Below, in pieces: positions 25,290-43,638 of a stretch of DNA of 64,000 nt. The notes under the pieces were generated by a model. That model searched no databases. It was not told the origin of the DNA and worked only from the letters and a program-made list of their open reading frames with translations. Both the position numbers and the translations under genes were made by a program. Source of the DNA: Neocallimastix lanati (nom. inval.) (lineage: Eukaryota > Neocallimastigomycota > Neocallimastigomycetes > Neocallimastigales > Neocallimastigaceae); contig JACVTC010000083.1 of NCBI GenBank assembly GCA_016946835.1, positions 802,001 through 866,000 on the forward strand. Reading direction: 5' to 3'. Numbering within the stretch: position 1 is the stretch's first letter; every line of letters starts with the position of its first letter.

Positions 25290-27180
25290 ATACAATTTAT
25301 AATAAAGAGTGTTAGAACTTTATTCTAAATTAAATACATTGTGGCTTATATATATATATATATATTTTTTATAATTTTTTTTGAAAGTTATTTTCCATAT
25401 ATTTCACATATTTTAACATACTCCATTAAACCTTGTTATTCAATAATGAATAAGCTGGATTACTGGTGAATATATGTGTATATGATATGTAATCATAATT
25501 ATCCTATTTTATAATATTAGTTTGACATTATTAGATTATTAGCTATTTCTAATTTAAATTATTTTTTAATTTTACATAAAATAATTTTTATATTATATTA
25601 ATACTTTAATTCGATTTAAATATTCGTAATTTAATAGTTTTCCCCAAAAACAAAGTATTTAATATTATTAAATCATATAATATTGGGTGTATTTAAGACA
25701 TTTATTATAATATATAATTTATATATACTATTTTGAAGGGTGATATTATACCATCTTAATTCCCTAATACCTCCTATATATTGGGTTTTACATCATTTTT
25801 AACTATAATCTGCTTTAAAGATTAGCACTAACTTTTTTAAATTTATTTGCTTTTGTAGTTTTAGTTAATACTATTAAAATAAATTGTTTATTATATATTG
25901 GTATTAAAATTAATTACATTTATAGAATTATATTATTCTAATCATTTAACTGTAATAATAAATAATGTAAATTCTTCCATAATTTATTAAAATTCGGTAT
26001 TTCAGTTAATTTCTTTTTGTTGACTAATTTTTGCCAATTTTCTTTATTTAGGCTCATTTTTAAAAAAAGTATGGATATTTAAGTTATCAGCACAAAGAAT
26101 CAGTTAAGTAACTTTCCTTTAATTTATTCTTTATTTTATATTGCTTATTCTACCCTAAAATCCAAATTTCTAGAAAAATTTTATATATTTGAACTTTCTA
26201 ATCATTAAAATATTAATGATAGAAGTTTAATAATTATAATTTTTTACTTTATTATACCTTTTACCAAGAAAATTTGTATTATGATTATATTAAATTAGTT
26301 ATTATCTTAGTCCCATTTCAGGCTAGGTTTAATAATACTATTATTGTTAGAATGTTCCCATTTCACGATATGAATTAACCATTCTATTATATTTCCCTTG
26401 AATATTTGAAACTTATATTTTAAATTATTTCTCATAGAATCTCTGACATATAGTCTTTTCCATTATTGCTGTCAATGTATTCATACGAGTTTGATATATT
26501 AATACGCATTAAAATCACTATAATTTAAATAATGTGATTTGTGGTTAAGCAATAACCATTGCTTAATATATATGATTGCTTAAATTTTTTTTAAGTAATA
26601 TATTTATAGGGTGGAAGTAGTTTATCATAGAGTAGATTCCTTTGTGTATAATTATATAAATTATTAATAACCTTGAGTTTTATTTGTTAAAATATCGAAT
26701 TATTATTTCAATTAAGAGTCCTCTATAGGAGTATGAAGATAAATTGAACTTATATATGTTTAGGTATGGTATGCTTTTCTCTGTTAAATTAATATTTTTA
26801 TATTTTTAGAGATTTATTTTATTTTAGATAATTATCTTTGATCTACTATTTTATATTTTACGAGTTTCTTCAATAATGATCAGTTTGATTAATCTTCCTT
26901 AAATTAACATAATGAGCCATTTTTATCATAAATTATAAATTCAATTTTATTTTTCTTTGACAGGATATTATGACATTCAAACTATTATTTTGCTATTAAT
27001 CTTCTTAAGATTCAAACAAGACTCTTGATTAGTTTAAATTGATATAAATTATATAATTATATCAATTTTATTAATATATTTTGTGATAATGAGTTACTAG
27101 CACTTAATTAATCTATATTAAATGCTTTTATATTAATTCATTGTGACTTATACTTTAATTATAGTATTTTTCAAAATATT
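25290..27180. other. 1.9-kb stretch with slightly raised GC and no intact frame
   Basis: Base composition is visibly less extreme than the flanking spacers and simple repeats are few, which suggests formerly coding or transposon DNA. All six frames are broken by stops and I recognised no domain. A decayed transposon or pseudogene is the likeliest reading. Confidence 0.3.
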
Positions 27181-27205
27181 TGAAATTTATTTTTCATATA
27201 TTTAC

Positions 27206-27369
<164 letters not shown>

Positions 27370-27439
27370 TAATAATAATAATAGTAATAATAAAAATTTG
27401 TATAAAAAAAATAAGAGATACCGAATATACTGATTTATA

Positions 27440-28329
27440 TATTGATTTATTAATTCAATGTAATATATAATTCAATATTTCAATATAAATTAGATTAAAT
27501 TCTAAATAATAATTAAACATATAAAATTTAATGATTTTTTATTCCATTAAATTTTTGATATTTATTATTTGTATTTGTATTTGCTTATTATTTATTATTT
27601 TTTTTTTATAAATTTAAAATGAAAACATGAAATCTTATTTTTAAAATGAAAAAATATTCAACATATACAAAAATAATTCAATAATACTTAGTAAATAACA
27701 TTTATTTATTATATAGATATCATAAAAAATATTAAAAAAAATAATTAAAAATTAAATAATAAAGGAATATTTATTAAATATCTTATAATTAATTTTGAAA
27801 CAAACAACAAACAACAAGAATAATAAAATAATATAAAAACAAGCATTATTAAAATTAAAATAAATATACAAGATTAAAGATATATTATTTTTAAAAAAGA
27901 AAAAATTATAATAAAGTACAGAATATTAAAGAATACTCTTTAAAAATTGAAAAAGGAATTTTATTAAAAATTTAATAACTATAATTAATTTATAATTTTA
28001 TATAAAGATAATTATTTGAAGGAAAAAGAAAAATAAAAAAATAAAAAATAATAGATTTTCAATTTGCACAATACATAATAATATATATTTATTATCTTAT
28101 ACTTATAAATAATTATTTAAAAAAGTTTTTTTTTTATTAATGGATTAATGATAAAAATAATTATAGCTATTAATTTAATTAAACTATCAGAAATTTAATT
28201 ATACATTTTTTTTTTTTTTATTATTTAAGACAAAACTAAAAAAAAAAAAAAAAAAAAAAAAAATAGAAAAATAATATATACTAGGATTATAATATTTGTA
28301 AATATAGAACTAATATTTATACCTATCAA
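27440..28329. other. AT-rich spacer
   Basis: No exon or RNA gene recognised. It ends in a poly-A tract near 28,239-28,262, just upstream of the following gene. Confidence 0.6.
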
Positions 28330-28911
28330 ATGTCAACTGCTTCATTAATATTTTTATTAGCTCTTTCATTTTTAATTGGATATCTTTTTTCATATTTAAA
28401 TTTTTTTCAAGCGTTCGCTTCGATTTTTACCGACTATTCCTCAATTCAAAACAAAGTATGTATTTAGTAAAAGATAAAAAGATATGAATATATATACTTT
28501 ATTTTATTCTTTATTTTTATTTTTTTTATTTTTTTTATTTTTTTTATTTTTTTCTATTTTTTTCTAATTCAAGTTTATACAGTTGTAACAATATTAAAAA
28601 AAAAAAAAAAGAAATAAATATTAATAATTTTTATAAAAATAATTTTATTTTATAGCATAATTTATTATATACTTTTATTTTCTTGACCGTTTGCTTTTTT
28701 TTAATAATTGTATTAGTTAAACCTTTAACCAACGAAGAAGCAAAAAGAGTAATTTAATTATAATAATATATATGTATTATTCTTTATATTATAATTATTA
28801 ATATTTTGATTATAATTAAAATAATATGTGCAATCAATATGTGTTCAGTCAAAAGAATATCCATTTCAAACATCTGCAAGAGAACAACTTGCTCGTCGTG
28901 GAAGTTTTTAA
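28330..28911 (+). CDS. Small protein with two predicted membrane segments, family not recognised
   Basis: Three exons: 28330-28455, 28656-28748 and 28849-28911, all phase 0 with GTATGT/GTAATT donors and AG acceptors; 93 residues. Residues 5-23 (SLIFLLALSFLIGYLFSYL) and 45-63 (LLYTFIFLTVCFFLIIVLV) are hydrophobic enough to span a membrane. A polar linker lies between them, and the tail is basic (SAREQLARRGSF). The three exons share exon-like composition and keep one frame, which is the main evidence for a real gene. It ends only 250 bp before GPI1. Two-membrane-span proteins of this size include PIG-Y/Eri1, also of the GPI-GlcNAc transferase, but I see no convincing motif match and do not claim it. 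Confidence 0.6.
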
Positions 28912-29058
28912 GGATATATTTAAGCATAGGTTAATATAAAATTAATAATATTAAAATCAATAGAAATTATTTTTGTCATAATAAGTAATATCTGTTCTAA
29001 TTACATTATTATTTTTCAAATTATAATTATTTGATGTTCCACATATTCTATATATATA

Positions 29059-29092
<34 letters not shown>

Positions 29093-29161
29093 TTTTATTT
29101 TTAAGAATAAACATATTAATATATTGGAATAACAAATAAATAATATCTAAAATTTATAAAA

Positions 29162-35033
<5,872 letters not shown>

Positions 35034-35167
35034 ATAAATATATAAATAAATAAATTTTATTAATTATTATTAATATTTATTTAATTATATAAATATTTAA
35101 AATTAAAAAAACTTTTTAAATTTTTTATTTTAGATAAAAAAAATTATTAATATTAAAATGAATTGAA

Positions 35168-35173
<6 letters not shown>

Positions 35174-35209
<36 letters not shown>
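35174..35209. repeat. Poly-T tract downstream of GPI1
   Basis: About 38 T residues, 140 bp past the GPI1 stop codon. Confidence 0.9.
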
Positions 35210-35211
<2 letters not shown>

Positions 35212-35352
35212 TTCATTTTTATTAGGGGGTAAGGAGAATGAATATTTATATATATTAATAGAAAGAATTCTTTTCTTTTATGTATATGTTATTTTTTTAT
35301 CTATTCTTATAATAAATAAATAAATATATAATAAATAATATAATATAATAAA

Positions 35353-35456
35353 TTAATAAATAAATAAAAAATAGAATAAATAAACAAATAAATAAATAAA
35401 TAAAAAAACAAAAAAACAAACAAGCAAACAAACAAACAAACAAACAAACAAACAAA

Positions 35457-35540
<84 letters not shown>
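35353..35540. repeat. (AAAT)n array with an (AAAC)n core
   Basis: AAAT tetranucleotides flank a block of AAAC repeats at about 35,405-35,455, giving a compound microsatellite. Confidence 0.95.
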
Positions 35541-35541
<1 letters not shown>

Positions 35542-37849
35542 ATAATAGTAATAATAAAGAGGAAATATCAATGATTGTCAACAAATTAATTATTGTATTT
35601 GATATTTTAAATAAAATTGACAAAATTTTTAGTAAAATTGAAAATAATAACTTTAATACCAATTATTTTTTATTTTTTTAGTTTTATTTTTTTTTTTTTT
35701 ATTTTTTTTTTTTAATTCATTAATAAATAAAAAGCTATAGTTATTATTGTTATTGTAATTTCTTTAGTTATTATAATATATAATTATTATAATTATTGTT
35801 ATCATTATATAACAAGAATAATATTTATTACTAATAATTTTATTATAACTATTATATTTTAAATAATTTTATTATTATAAATATTTTATTATTTTTCTTT
35901 TTATAATTTTTTCTTATATATACTTATTTGAAATAAATAAGTTAATTCCGGATCAAATTGATAAAAAGTAACAATTACCTTAATTTAGAAATTATTTTAA
36001 AAGTGGTAATTGCCTATCAAAACTATTTTATAATTTATTATTTATTAATATTATGTATTATTATTTATTATTATTTATTATTATTTTCTAGTTTAACAAC
36101 TATTCTAATAATTATAAATAATTTTTATTAACAAAATTAATAATTATTTAATTACACATTGAATGAATCATAAATTTTTATATTTTATTAAAATTTTATT
36201 ATTAATTTTTTTTATTATTAACTTTATTTATAATAATTATGTATATAATAAATCTTTATTAATTATTTATTATAATAATTTTATAGAATAATTTATTTTT
36301 ACTATTATTCTATTCTAATATTTCTAAACTATCCTAAATTATAGCCAAAATTTATAATTTTAAGCTATTTTATTTTATATTTATTTAATTATAATGTAAA
36401 ATAATTATTATTTATCTTATTTAATTTTTTTTATTAAATAATTATCTAATTTATTTTATTTGTTTTATTTTGGTAATTATTTATTATTTTATTAATTTAA
36501 TAATTTAATAGCAACGAAGAATAATTAAAAAAAATATTTACAAGTATTTATATTTTTACACGAATTTAAGGTATTTATAATTTTAGTAAGAAAAAGAAAT
36601 AAAAGAATAAATATTTTTATATTAAAAGAAATAAAAGAATAATTATATTATAATAAAAGAAATAAAAGAATAATCATAATTTATTATAGAAATAAAGGAA
36701 TAAAAAAGAAATAAAAGAATAATAATAAAGAAAATAAAGAAATAATATCGTTGATAAAAATAAGATTATTAAAAGTTATCTTTTAAAGTTGTTACAATAT
36801 TTTTCTAGAAATATAATTTTTCTAAAAGATCATGATTGATTTTTAATTTTAATTTTATTAAGGCAGAATTATTTAAGGTTCAGATAATTTAATCTAATTT
36901 AAGGTTAAAAATTAATTTTTAAGTAAATTTTATTATAATATTTGAATTTATAATTTCATTCTTCATCAAAATTGATACGATATTATTAAAAGTATCAGTG
37001 TTCGGTTGAGCAAGTTGCCTAATTATAAAATAATATATTCTAACAGAAGAATATAATAATAAACACACACTAATAAAATATATAATAAACAATGATGATA
37101 ATTCTTTTGTCGTATTTTAATTTTACTATTTTATTTTATATTTAAATATTAATCAATATATTTTATTATTTTAGTTATATTAATACATATTAATTCTATT
37201 AAATTTTATATTAGTTAATTCCTCTGAATAACTAATTATTTACTTTATAATTATAATAATATTAAGTTTTCTCTCCTTAATATTAACTTTTTAGTTAGCT
37301 CTCTAACTTTTTTTCTTAATTTATTATTTATTTTCTTCATTTTATACTTCATTATTTCTCTTAACTCATTATTTCTCTTTACGGTTGCATTACGTCAATT
37401 TTTTCACGTGATATATATAAATTTGTGGATATAGCTATATTATGCTACATAATATTATTTTATTGTATTATTTTGTTATTTCAAATTTTAAATTAATTAT
37501 TAAGTGAATAATTAAATAAATCATATAATGGTTAGATTTTATGATTTTAATTCTTTTATTTAAATGCTATTAATAAAAAATTATATAAAAATATAAATGT
37601 TATTAAAAATATAAATATTATTAATAATAATTCTTTTATTTAAATGTTATTAAAAAAAATAATAATTATAATGATAAAATTATTAATTATAGAGACGTAT
37701 TTGAATATTTATTTAAACTGTATAAATTTAATAAGCTTTATAAATTAAATTTTTGAATGACAGAATTCTGATTATTTCGTTTGGTTATTCCTCATTTTTT
37801 AATTATTTATTATAAAATAATATTTATATTATATTATTTAAATCAGTTA
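35541..37849. other. AT-rich spacer with a decayed LTR-like segment (family F)
   Basis: No gene. The stretch 35,880-35,965 (TATTTGAAATAAATAAG, then TTCCGGATCAAA) is closely similar to 54,240-54,330, immediately left of element B (TATTTGAAGTAAATAAG, TTTCGGATCAAA), showing a dispersed repeat. At 36,590-36,735 the unit AAAAGAAATAAAAGAATAAT recurs five to six times. Confidence 0.45.
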
Positions 37850-38589
37850 AACAATCAAACCACAAATTAATAGTATTATTTCTATCACATTTAGTATCAA
37901 TTAACTTGGTTTCAATATTTTTGTAGCGTTCAATTAAGACACTGATTTCATTAGCTTTATTTATTGCTCGTTTTTTATTTTCCAAATTCCTCTTATTTTT
38001 CTTTGATAATCATAATATGGTAAATGTTCAAGTTCATTTAATTTATCTATTAATTCATAATAAGATGGTATTGTTGGAAATAAATTATTTAAATAATCAA
38101 TTTCAACTTTATCTTGAAAGGAAACAATATATTAAAAAATTATATCTATATTCTTTTTTATTGTTATTCAAATCTTGATGATTTTTGTTAAATTTTTTGG
38201 AAGAAAATTTACTTTTAGATTTATTTAAATATTTTACATATACATAAATTTTAGAATTTTTATTAATAGAATTTTTATATTCACTAATTTTTGAATTTTT
38301 ATTTATTAAACTTTAGATTTTTTGAAAATTTTGAAAAATTTTTTAAATTAAATTTTTTGGAGAATTTTTTTGAAAAATTTTTTGATCGATTTTTTGAAAA
38401 ATTTTTATAATAAAATTTATTTTTTATTTTTCTTTTAAAAAATTTATTTTTGAAAATTTTTCTTTTTAATGAGTTTAAATAAAAATTATTTCCCTTATTT
38501 TTTATAGATTTATTTATATGACTATTTAAAGAATAATAATTTAAATAAGAATATAATGTATTATCTTTATAATTATAATGTATTTTGAA

Positions 38590-39070
38590 TTTCCTTATAA
38601 ACTGATTACCAAAAAGTAAATCAGTAGGAATACAATTTGAAATTAAGAATTTTTCTTTAAAATCTTGGAAATAAAATTTATTATTTTTAAAAAATTTAAT
38701 TTGGAAATTCAGCCAAACGAATTGATCTAATTTTGTAGTTCTTCCTGAAATACCTTTGACTAAGATTTTATTTTTTTGTTTTTTGAATATTTAATTTTAA
38801 TTTATTTACTAATTTTTCCGTAATAAAATTACAAAAGGATCCTGAATCTAACATAGATTCAGAAGTTAATTTTTGAATTTTTTCATTTTTAATTGAAAAA
38901 TTATTTAAGAATTTAATAGGAATATAAGATTTGAATAAAAGGAATGTAGATGGGAGATTTGATTCATTGATTGAATCAAGTGTAGAATCAAGTGTAGGAA
39001 AATTATAATAAATTGTTTTTAAATTTTTTGATGTTCTGGACTCCTTTTGAAGTCCATCAATTAGTTTTTT
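38590..39070 (-). pseudogene. Element E aspartic protease region
   Basis: Open in the -1 frame relative to gag from the heptamer at 39,064-39,070 to a stop near 38,767, about 100 codons. It contains the retroviral-type active site ESMLDSGSFCNFI (canonical D-S-G). A frame change at an A7 run then interrupts it. The next frame continues ILVKGISGRTTKLDQF and ends FLISNCIPTDLLFGNQFI, the equivalent of the second conserved hydrophobic/Gly block of such proteases. Confidence 0.65.
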
Positions 39071-40133
39071 TGATTATTATTTTGATTATTATTATTGTTA
39101 TTATTATTAAAATATTTATTGCTAGATTTATTTTTAGTATAATAATAATTATTATTATTATAATTCTTGCTATTGTTTACATGTGGGCTTGAATGTTTCT
39201 TTCTCAAATTTTTATTACCAATATTATTTCTTAATTGGTCCTTACTTTTAATATTATTTTCAAATAAGATGCACTTAGTATAAATATCACCAAGCTTTGT
39301 AGGGAATTCTTCCATTTTATCTATTTCTTCTTGGAACTTTGGGTGAAGTCCATTATAGAAAAATAAGACTAAAGCTTCTTGTCCCAAGACAGACCAGTAG
39401 TTAACGTTCTAAACTTTTCTATATAATCATTTATTTTCCCATACGAATGTTTTAATTTTACTAATTGGATTTTAGCCAATTTTTTACTTGCAACATTCGT
39501 AAAAGTTTTCTTTATATCACTTAATAATTTCTTTAGTGTTCCTGGATGATTGTTCTCATTATAGGTAGCAATATACCAATTTCTTGCATTGTCTCTCAAA
39601 CGAGATTTGACAAAGTTTATTTTTACTTCTTCTGGTAATCCTAAGTTGGGATAAGTTGAGAAAGTATCTTCACATAATTGACAAAATAAATCTGTGTCAT
39701 TAGTGTTTCCCGAAAAGAATCCAGGTTCAGGTACTTGTTGTAAGTTATTAGAATAACTATTTTTCATGATAACATCATTGTCTGCATCACGTCTTGTAGA
39801 AATAGATGAGTTATCATCTTGATTTTGTAGTACAGTTTGGCTAGAAGAGGGTTCATCATTGGTACCAATTTTTATATCTAATTTTTCATTAAATATTTTA
39901 GTTAAATTAGAAAGTTGATTAATAATATTCTTGTTATCTCTGTAAAATGTATAAAGTTTTTTTTGTAAGTCCTGGTTATAATTATTAAAATCTTCTTTTA
40001 ATAAAAAACTATCATTAACAGAAGAAGCCAATTCGGATACGGTAACTTGGGCGTCAGACCTTAATTTATTAACTTCTGATATTGGTGCAATGTCAGGTAT
40101 TTCACTAGCCCAGACGTTCGTATAGTAAGACAT
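39061..40133 (-). pseudogene. Element E gag, broken by one frameshift
   Basis: The start is the ATG at 40,133. Residues about 130-254 carry a retrotransposon gag domain (FFSGNTNDTDLFCQLCEDTF, ARNWYIAT, FRTLTTGLSW). The frame breaks near 39,375-39,385 and resumes as EALVLFFYNGLHPKFQEEID, so one nucleotide has been lost there. The C terminus is Asn-rich and I see no CCHC zinc knuckle. It ends CAA AAA AAC TAA at 39,061. Confidence 0.75.
39064..39070 (-). promoter_or_regulatory. Candidate -1 ribosomal frameshift heptamer (A AAA AAC), element E
   Basis: In the gag frame the heptamer A AAA AAC sits directly before the TAA stop. Slipping back one base continues in frame into the protease. This fits the X XXY YYZ rule for -1 frameshifting. 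Confidence 0.55.
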
Positions 40134-40168
40134 ATCAAGGTAGCAACTAAAACTAGGGTAAGGTTATT

Positions 40169-40932
40169 GTTAAGATTTTGATATAATTTATAATTTAAAT
40201 TTAAATAAAATAATATGTTCTATTAAAAGATATTCACTAAGTCGATATGTCTATATAGTAATATACTATATAGATATATAATAATAATAATAAATATTTA
40301 AATGTTTAGTTTAATAAAAATTTATTTATAATAAACTTTGATAATTAGAATTATCAAATTAATTTGATTTTAAATTTATTTATTTTATTTAATAATAAAA
40401 TATCTATAATATATTACTATTAAGGTAATTTTACAATAACCTTACAAAGAACATAAAAGATAGATTTTTACATCTTTCTTTTATACTTTGTAAGTTACAT
40501 AATAATAATATTTAATTATAAGATAGTAATAATATAGTAATATAAATAATAATAAAATATAAGGATAAATTTAATTATATAATTAATTTGAATAATTGAA
40601 TTTAATATAGATATGTTGTAAACATATATAAAAACATAATATAAATTTAAATACACGTGACGTCAAATGTATCATTGAAATTAATTATTAATATAAACCT
40701 TGTTTATTAATATTCTCAGGATTATTAGGCCTAAGATAACCCTTTAAATATTAAACAAGAATTTATATTAATTATTAATTAATTAAATATATATTATTTA
40801 TAATTAAAAAAATAATATTTTTAATTTTTGAAATGTAAATAACTGAAATTGAGATTTCAATTCAGTTATAATTTCAACATCTACAAAATTTAATTTTTGT
40901 AGATTAAGAATATCAGGTATAAATCAGTATCA
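40169..40932 (-). repeat. Possible LTR of element E
   Basis: Begins TGTTAAGATTTTG and ends AAATCAGTATCA on the plus strand. It contains a hairpin near 40,443-40,493 (ACAAAG and ATAAAAGA with their complements) and TACACGTGACGTCAAATG near 40,655. Related sequence occurs inverted at 63,640-64,000 (CACGTG, GGCCTAG-type block, AAGATAGTAATATAAAT). Boundaries are tentative. Confidence 0.35.
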
Positions 40933-40934
40933 AA

Positions 40935-41779
40935 TGTTATGGTTCGGATTTTATTAGAATTTTTATTTAATTATTTATTTTTAATATTTTTCTGTCTACA
41001 TTTTAATTATTGAAAAACTTTACTTATTTATACTTTTTGAAAAAAAAAATAAATATGTAAAGCCTTTCTACATTTTATTATCATATTTAAAAAAAAAATA
41101 TTTACTATTACTAATTAATTAAAATTTTATATTAATTTAAATTAACTAATTCATAAGTATTTTTATTTTAATAAATTTTGTTTATATAATTTTATATTAT
41201 TTTTCATATACTAAAACTAAATTATTTAATATATACGAAAAGTAACAAACAAAATTTAAAAAGATTTTACAGAAAAATAAAGTTATTTTGATCAAGAATG
41301 TTAATATAATATTCTTATATTTTATATAAAATAAATTTAAAAACTATAATATATTTAATATTTATTATTAATCAATTAAGATTTGATTTTATTTGTGGGG
41401 AATAAAAATATTAAAATATTAAATAATCAATTTAAAAATAAAATAAAATACTAAAAAAAATACAAGTTTAATATTGATACAATATAATAATATAATAATA
41501 TATTTGAAAATAAAAATAAAATATTAATATTGATAATAAACACTTTAATAAAATAATAAAATTTAAGGTTAAATTATAGATATTGATATTAATAATAAAA
41601 ATATAGAATTATTGATAATATTTTAGAAACTTTTAATAAAAATAAAAAAAAATATATATTTAGAAAATATTTTAGTATAGAAAATATAGTAAAGTAATAT
41701 TAAGTGAAGAATAATATAATGGATTCTAAAGTAAGTTGAAATTCTAATTAATAATCCATTATATGTTCGTTCTTTACCA
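40935..41779 (-). repeat. A-family LTR, copy 1 (solo or orphaned)
   Basis: 845 bp, TG...CA, almost identical to the LTRs of element A. The flanks (TCAAA left, CATGG right) do not match, so this is not a simple solo LTR; it has lost its partner or been rearranged. It carries the family 12-bp terminal hairpin (ATATAATGGATT/AATCCATTATAT). Confidence 0.8.
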
Positions 41780-41808
41780 CATGGTAGAATAGGGGTTGAT
41801 TCGTATGA

Positions 41809-41859
41809 ATTTAAAATCAAGCAGGGGGGGACGGGTATTACCCTGCTTTGATTTTAAAT
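41809..41859. other. Hairpin with G-rich loop between LTRs
   Basis: ATTTAAAATCAAGCAGGG and CCCTGCTTTGATTTTAAAT pair along about 18 bp with one bulged T, enclosing GGGGACGGGTATTA. It lies 30 bp beyond the outer end of LTR copy 1. Confidence 0.6.
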
Positions 41860-42792
41860 AAAAAAAAATTCTTTTTATTAAAAGTTATTTGTTATTTATT
41901 AATATAAAAATTTATTTTTTAAAGTACACATATTTAATTTTTAAGAAATTGTTACAATATTTATATTTTTTTATAATTTTAAGGTATAATTAGTTGTTTA
42001 TAATTTAAGTAATTTTATAGAATTATTGAATTAATTTTATATCAATAATTCATTTTTGTTTTAATTTTTATAAATATAATAATATAATATTCAAATATAA
42101 TTTAATTAAAAAATAATTATAAACTAAATATATAGAAAATAGTTTTTACTATTTTCTTTGATATTTTTAAGTTAAATAAATTGTTTTTAAAGATTAATAT
42201 AATAAATTTAATAATCTTTAATTATTTTAAATAATACTTGTAATTATTTTCAAAAATAAATAAAATTTTTATAATATTTAATAAATTTGATAATATTTAA
42301 ATAATAAATTTTTATAATAATTAATAATTTTTAATAATAATTTTTAATAATAAATTTAATTAATAATCTTAATAATTTTATAATAATATTTAATAGTTAT
42401 AATAAATAAATTTTTATAATAATATTTAATAATTTTAATAATTTTATAATATTAATAATTTATAATAATTTTTAGAATAATATTTAATTAATAATTTTAA
42501 TAATTTTATAATAATTTTTATAATAATATTTAATTAATAGTTTTAATAATTTAGTATCTTAAAAGTATAATTTTAATATTTACAATTGTATTTTAATATA
42601 TACATATATTTAATAATATAACAATAAAGTAATTAATTAAAATTGATTTACATTATTTACAAGTTAAAATTAATTTATATCAAAATAAATTAAATTTTAT
42701 TATTAAGTTTAGGTTATCAAGAATATAGGAAAGTACAATTTAGTAAAGAATTATTAATAATAAAATAAAAGTTATTAATTCATTCTTTACCA
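41852..42792 (-). repeat. Divergent LTR-like segment (A-related, copy C)
   Basis: Ends in ATTCTTTACCA like the A-family LTRs and contains GAATATAGGAAAGT shortly before, a block shared with the next LTR. The left limit at TGCTTTGATTTT is a guess. Very AT-rich and without coding content. Confidence 0.4.
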
Positions 42793-42799
42793 TACAAAA

Positions 42800-43633
42800 T
42801 GTTACGGTTCGTAACAATTTTTGGATTATAATATTTTAACACTTCAAGAAATTAAATAAATAAATAAATATTTGTTTTATATAATTTTTATTAAAATTAT
42901 TTCAAATTAAAAAATTAAAAAAAAAAAATGTCTTTTTTTTATTAATTACTATCCTCTTAAAAAGTTATTTTAGAATTACATGTATTTATATTTTTTTTTT
43001 ACATTTAAAATTTGTTAAGCCTATCTAAAATATTTTCTAAATATTTCTAACTAATTACTAAAATACTGTTTTAAATTGATTTTAAATTATTAATATAATT
43101 ATTATTTATTTCTAATAAATAATAGTTATATATTATTTAATTATAAAATATTTATTATTATTTAAAATTAATAATATATATAAAAGAAAAATATAAAATT
43201 TATACAGAATTTTTAAGTGTGGTTTAGTAAGTTTTTAGTAATTAAAAATTACCAAAAAAAAATATGTTAAATTATCAATATAAAATTTAGTAATTAATTG
43301 AATTGATTTTTAGAAATTATAATAAATAATATATTTTAGAAAATATAAAATATTAATAATATTGATATAACTATATAATTAATATTAATAATAAAGTGAT
43401 ATTGATAATATATTGATATTAATAAAATAATTGAATATTAATAATAATTTTTCATCTTTAACTTGATATCAATAATATATAAAAATTTAATAATAAAATA
43501 TTAATAATAAAATTTAATCATAGAATATAGGAAAGTTCCAAAGTATTGAAGAATAAAATAATTTATTTGAGTGGTTAGGTAAGAAAATACAATTCTAACT
43601 AAAATAATAAGATTATTTGTTCATTCTTTATCA
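42800..43633 (-). repeat. Divergent A-related LTR (copy A')
   Basis: Begins TGTTACGGTTCG and ends TTCTTTATCA, 834 bp, clearly related to but diverged from the A LTRs. AAAA flanks both ends, a possible 4-bp target duplication, though weak evidence in this composition. Element A sits immediately to its right. Confidence 0.6.
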
Positions 43634-43638
43634 AAAAT

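Larger units (their letters stand above)
37850..40932 (-). mobile_element. Element E: truncated Ty3/gypsy-type retrotransposon (gag and protease only)
   Basis: Minus-strand gag followed by a protease region, both damaged. No reverse transcriptase, RNase H or integrase is recognisable between the protease and the left limit, where only Lys/Asn-rich translatable debris is seen, ending near NLWFDCLTDLNN at about 37,840-37,880. The region 40,169-40,932 upstream of gag begins TG and ends CA on the plus strand and may be its LTR; a divergent inverted copy of this sequence appears at about 63,640-64,000. The element is truncated or non-autonomous. Its left end is not resolved. Confidence 0.6.

Noticed and set aside
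35353-35571. Open frame of Leu/Phe/Ile/Tyr repeats on the minus strand
   Set aside because: Translation of an AAAT/AAAC tetranucleotide array.
41780-41805. Primer-binding site after LTR copy 1 (TGGTAGAATAGGGG)
   Set aside because: A-family LTRs here are minus-oriented, so a primer site on this side would be on the wrong end, and no internal region follows.
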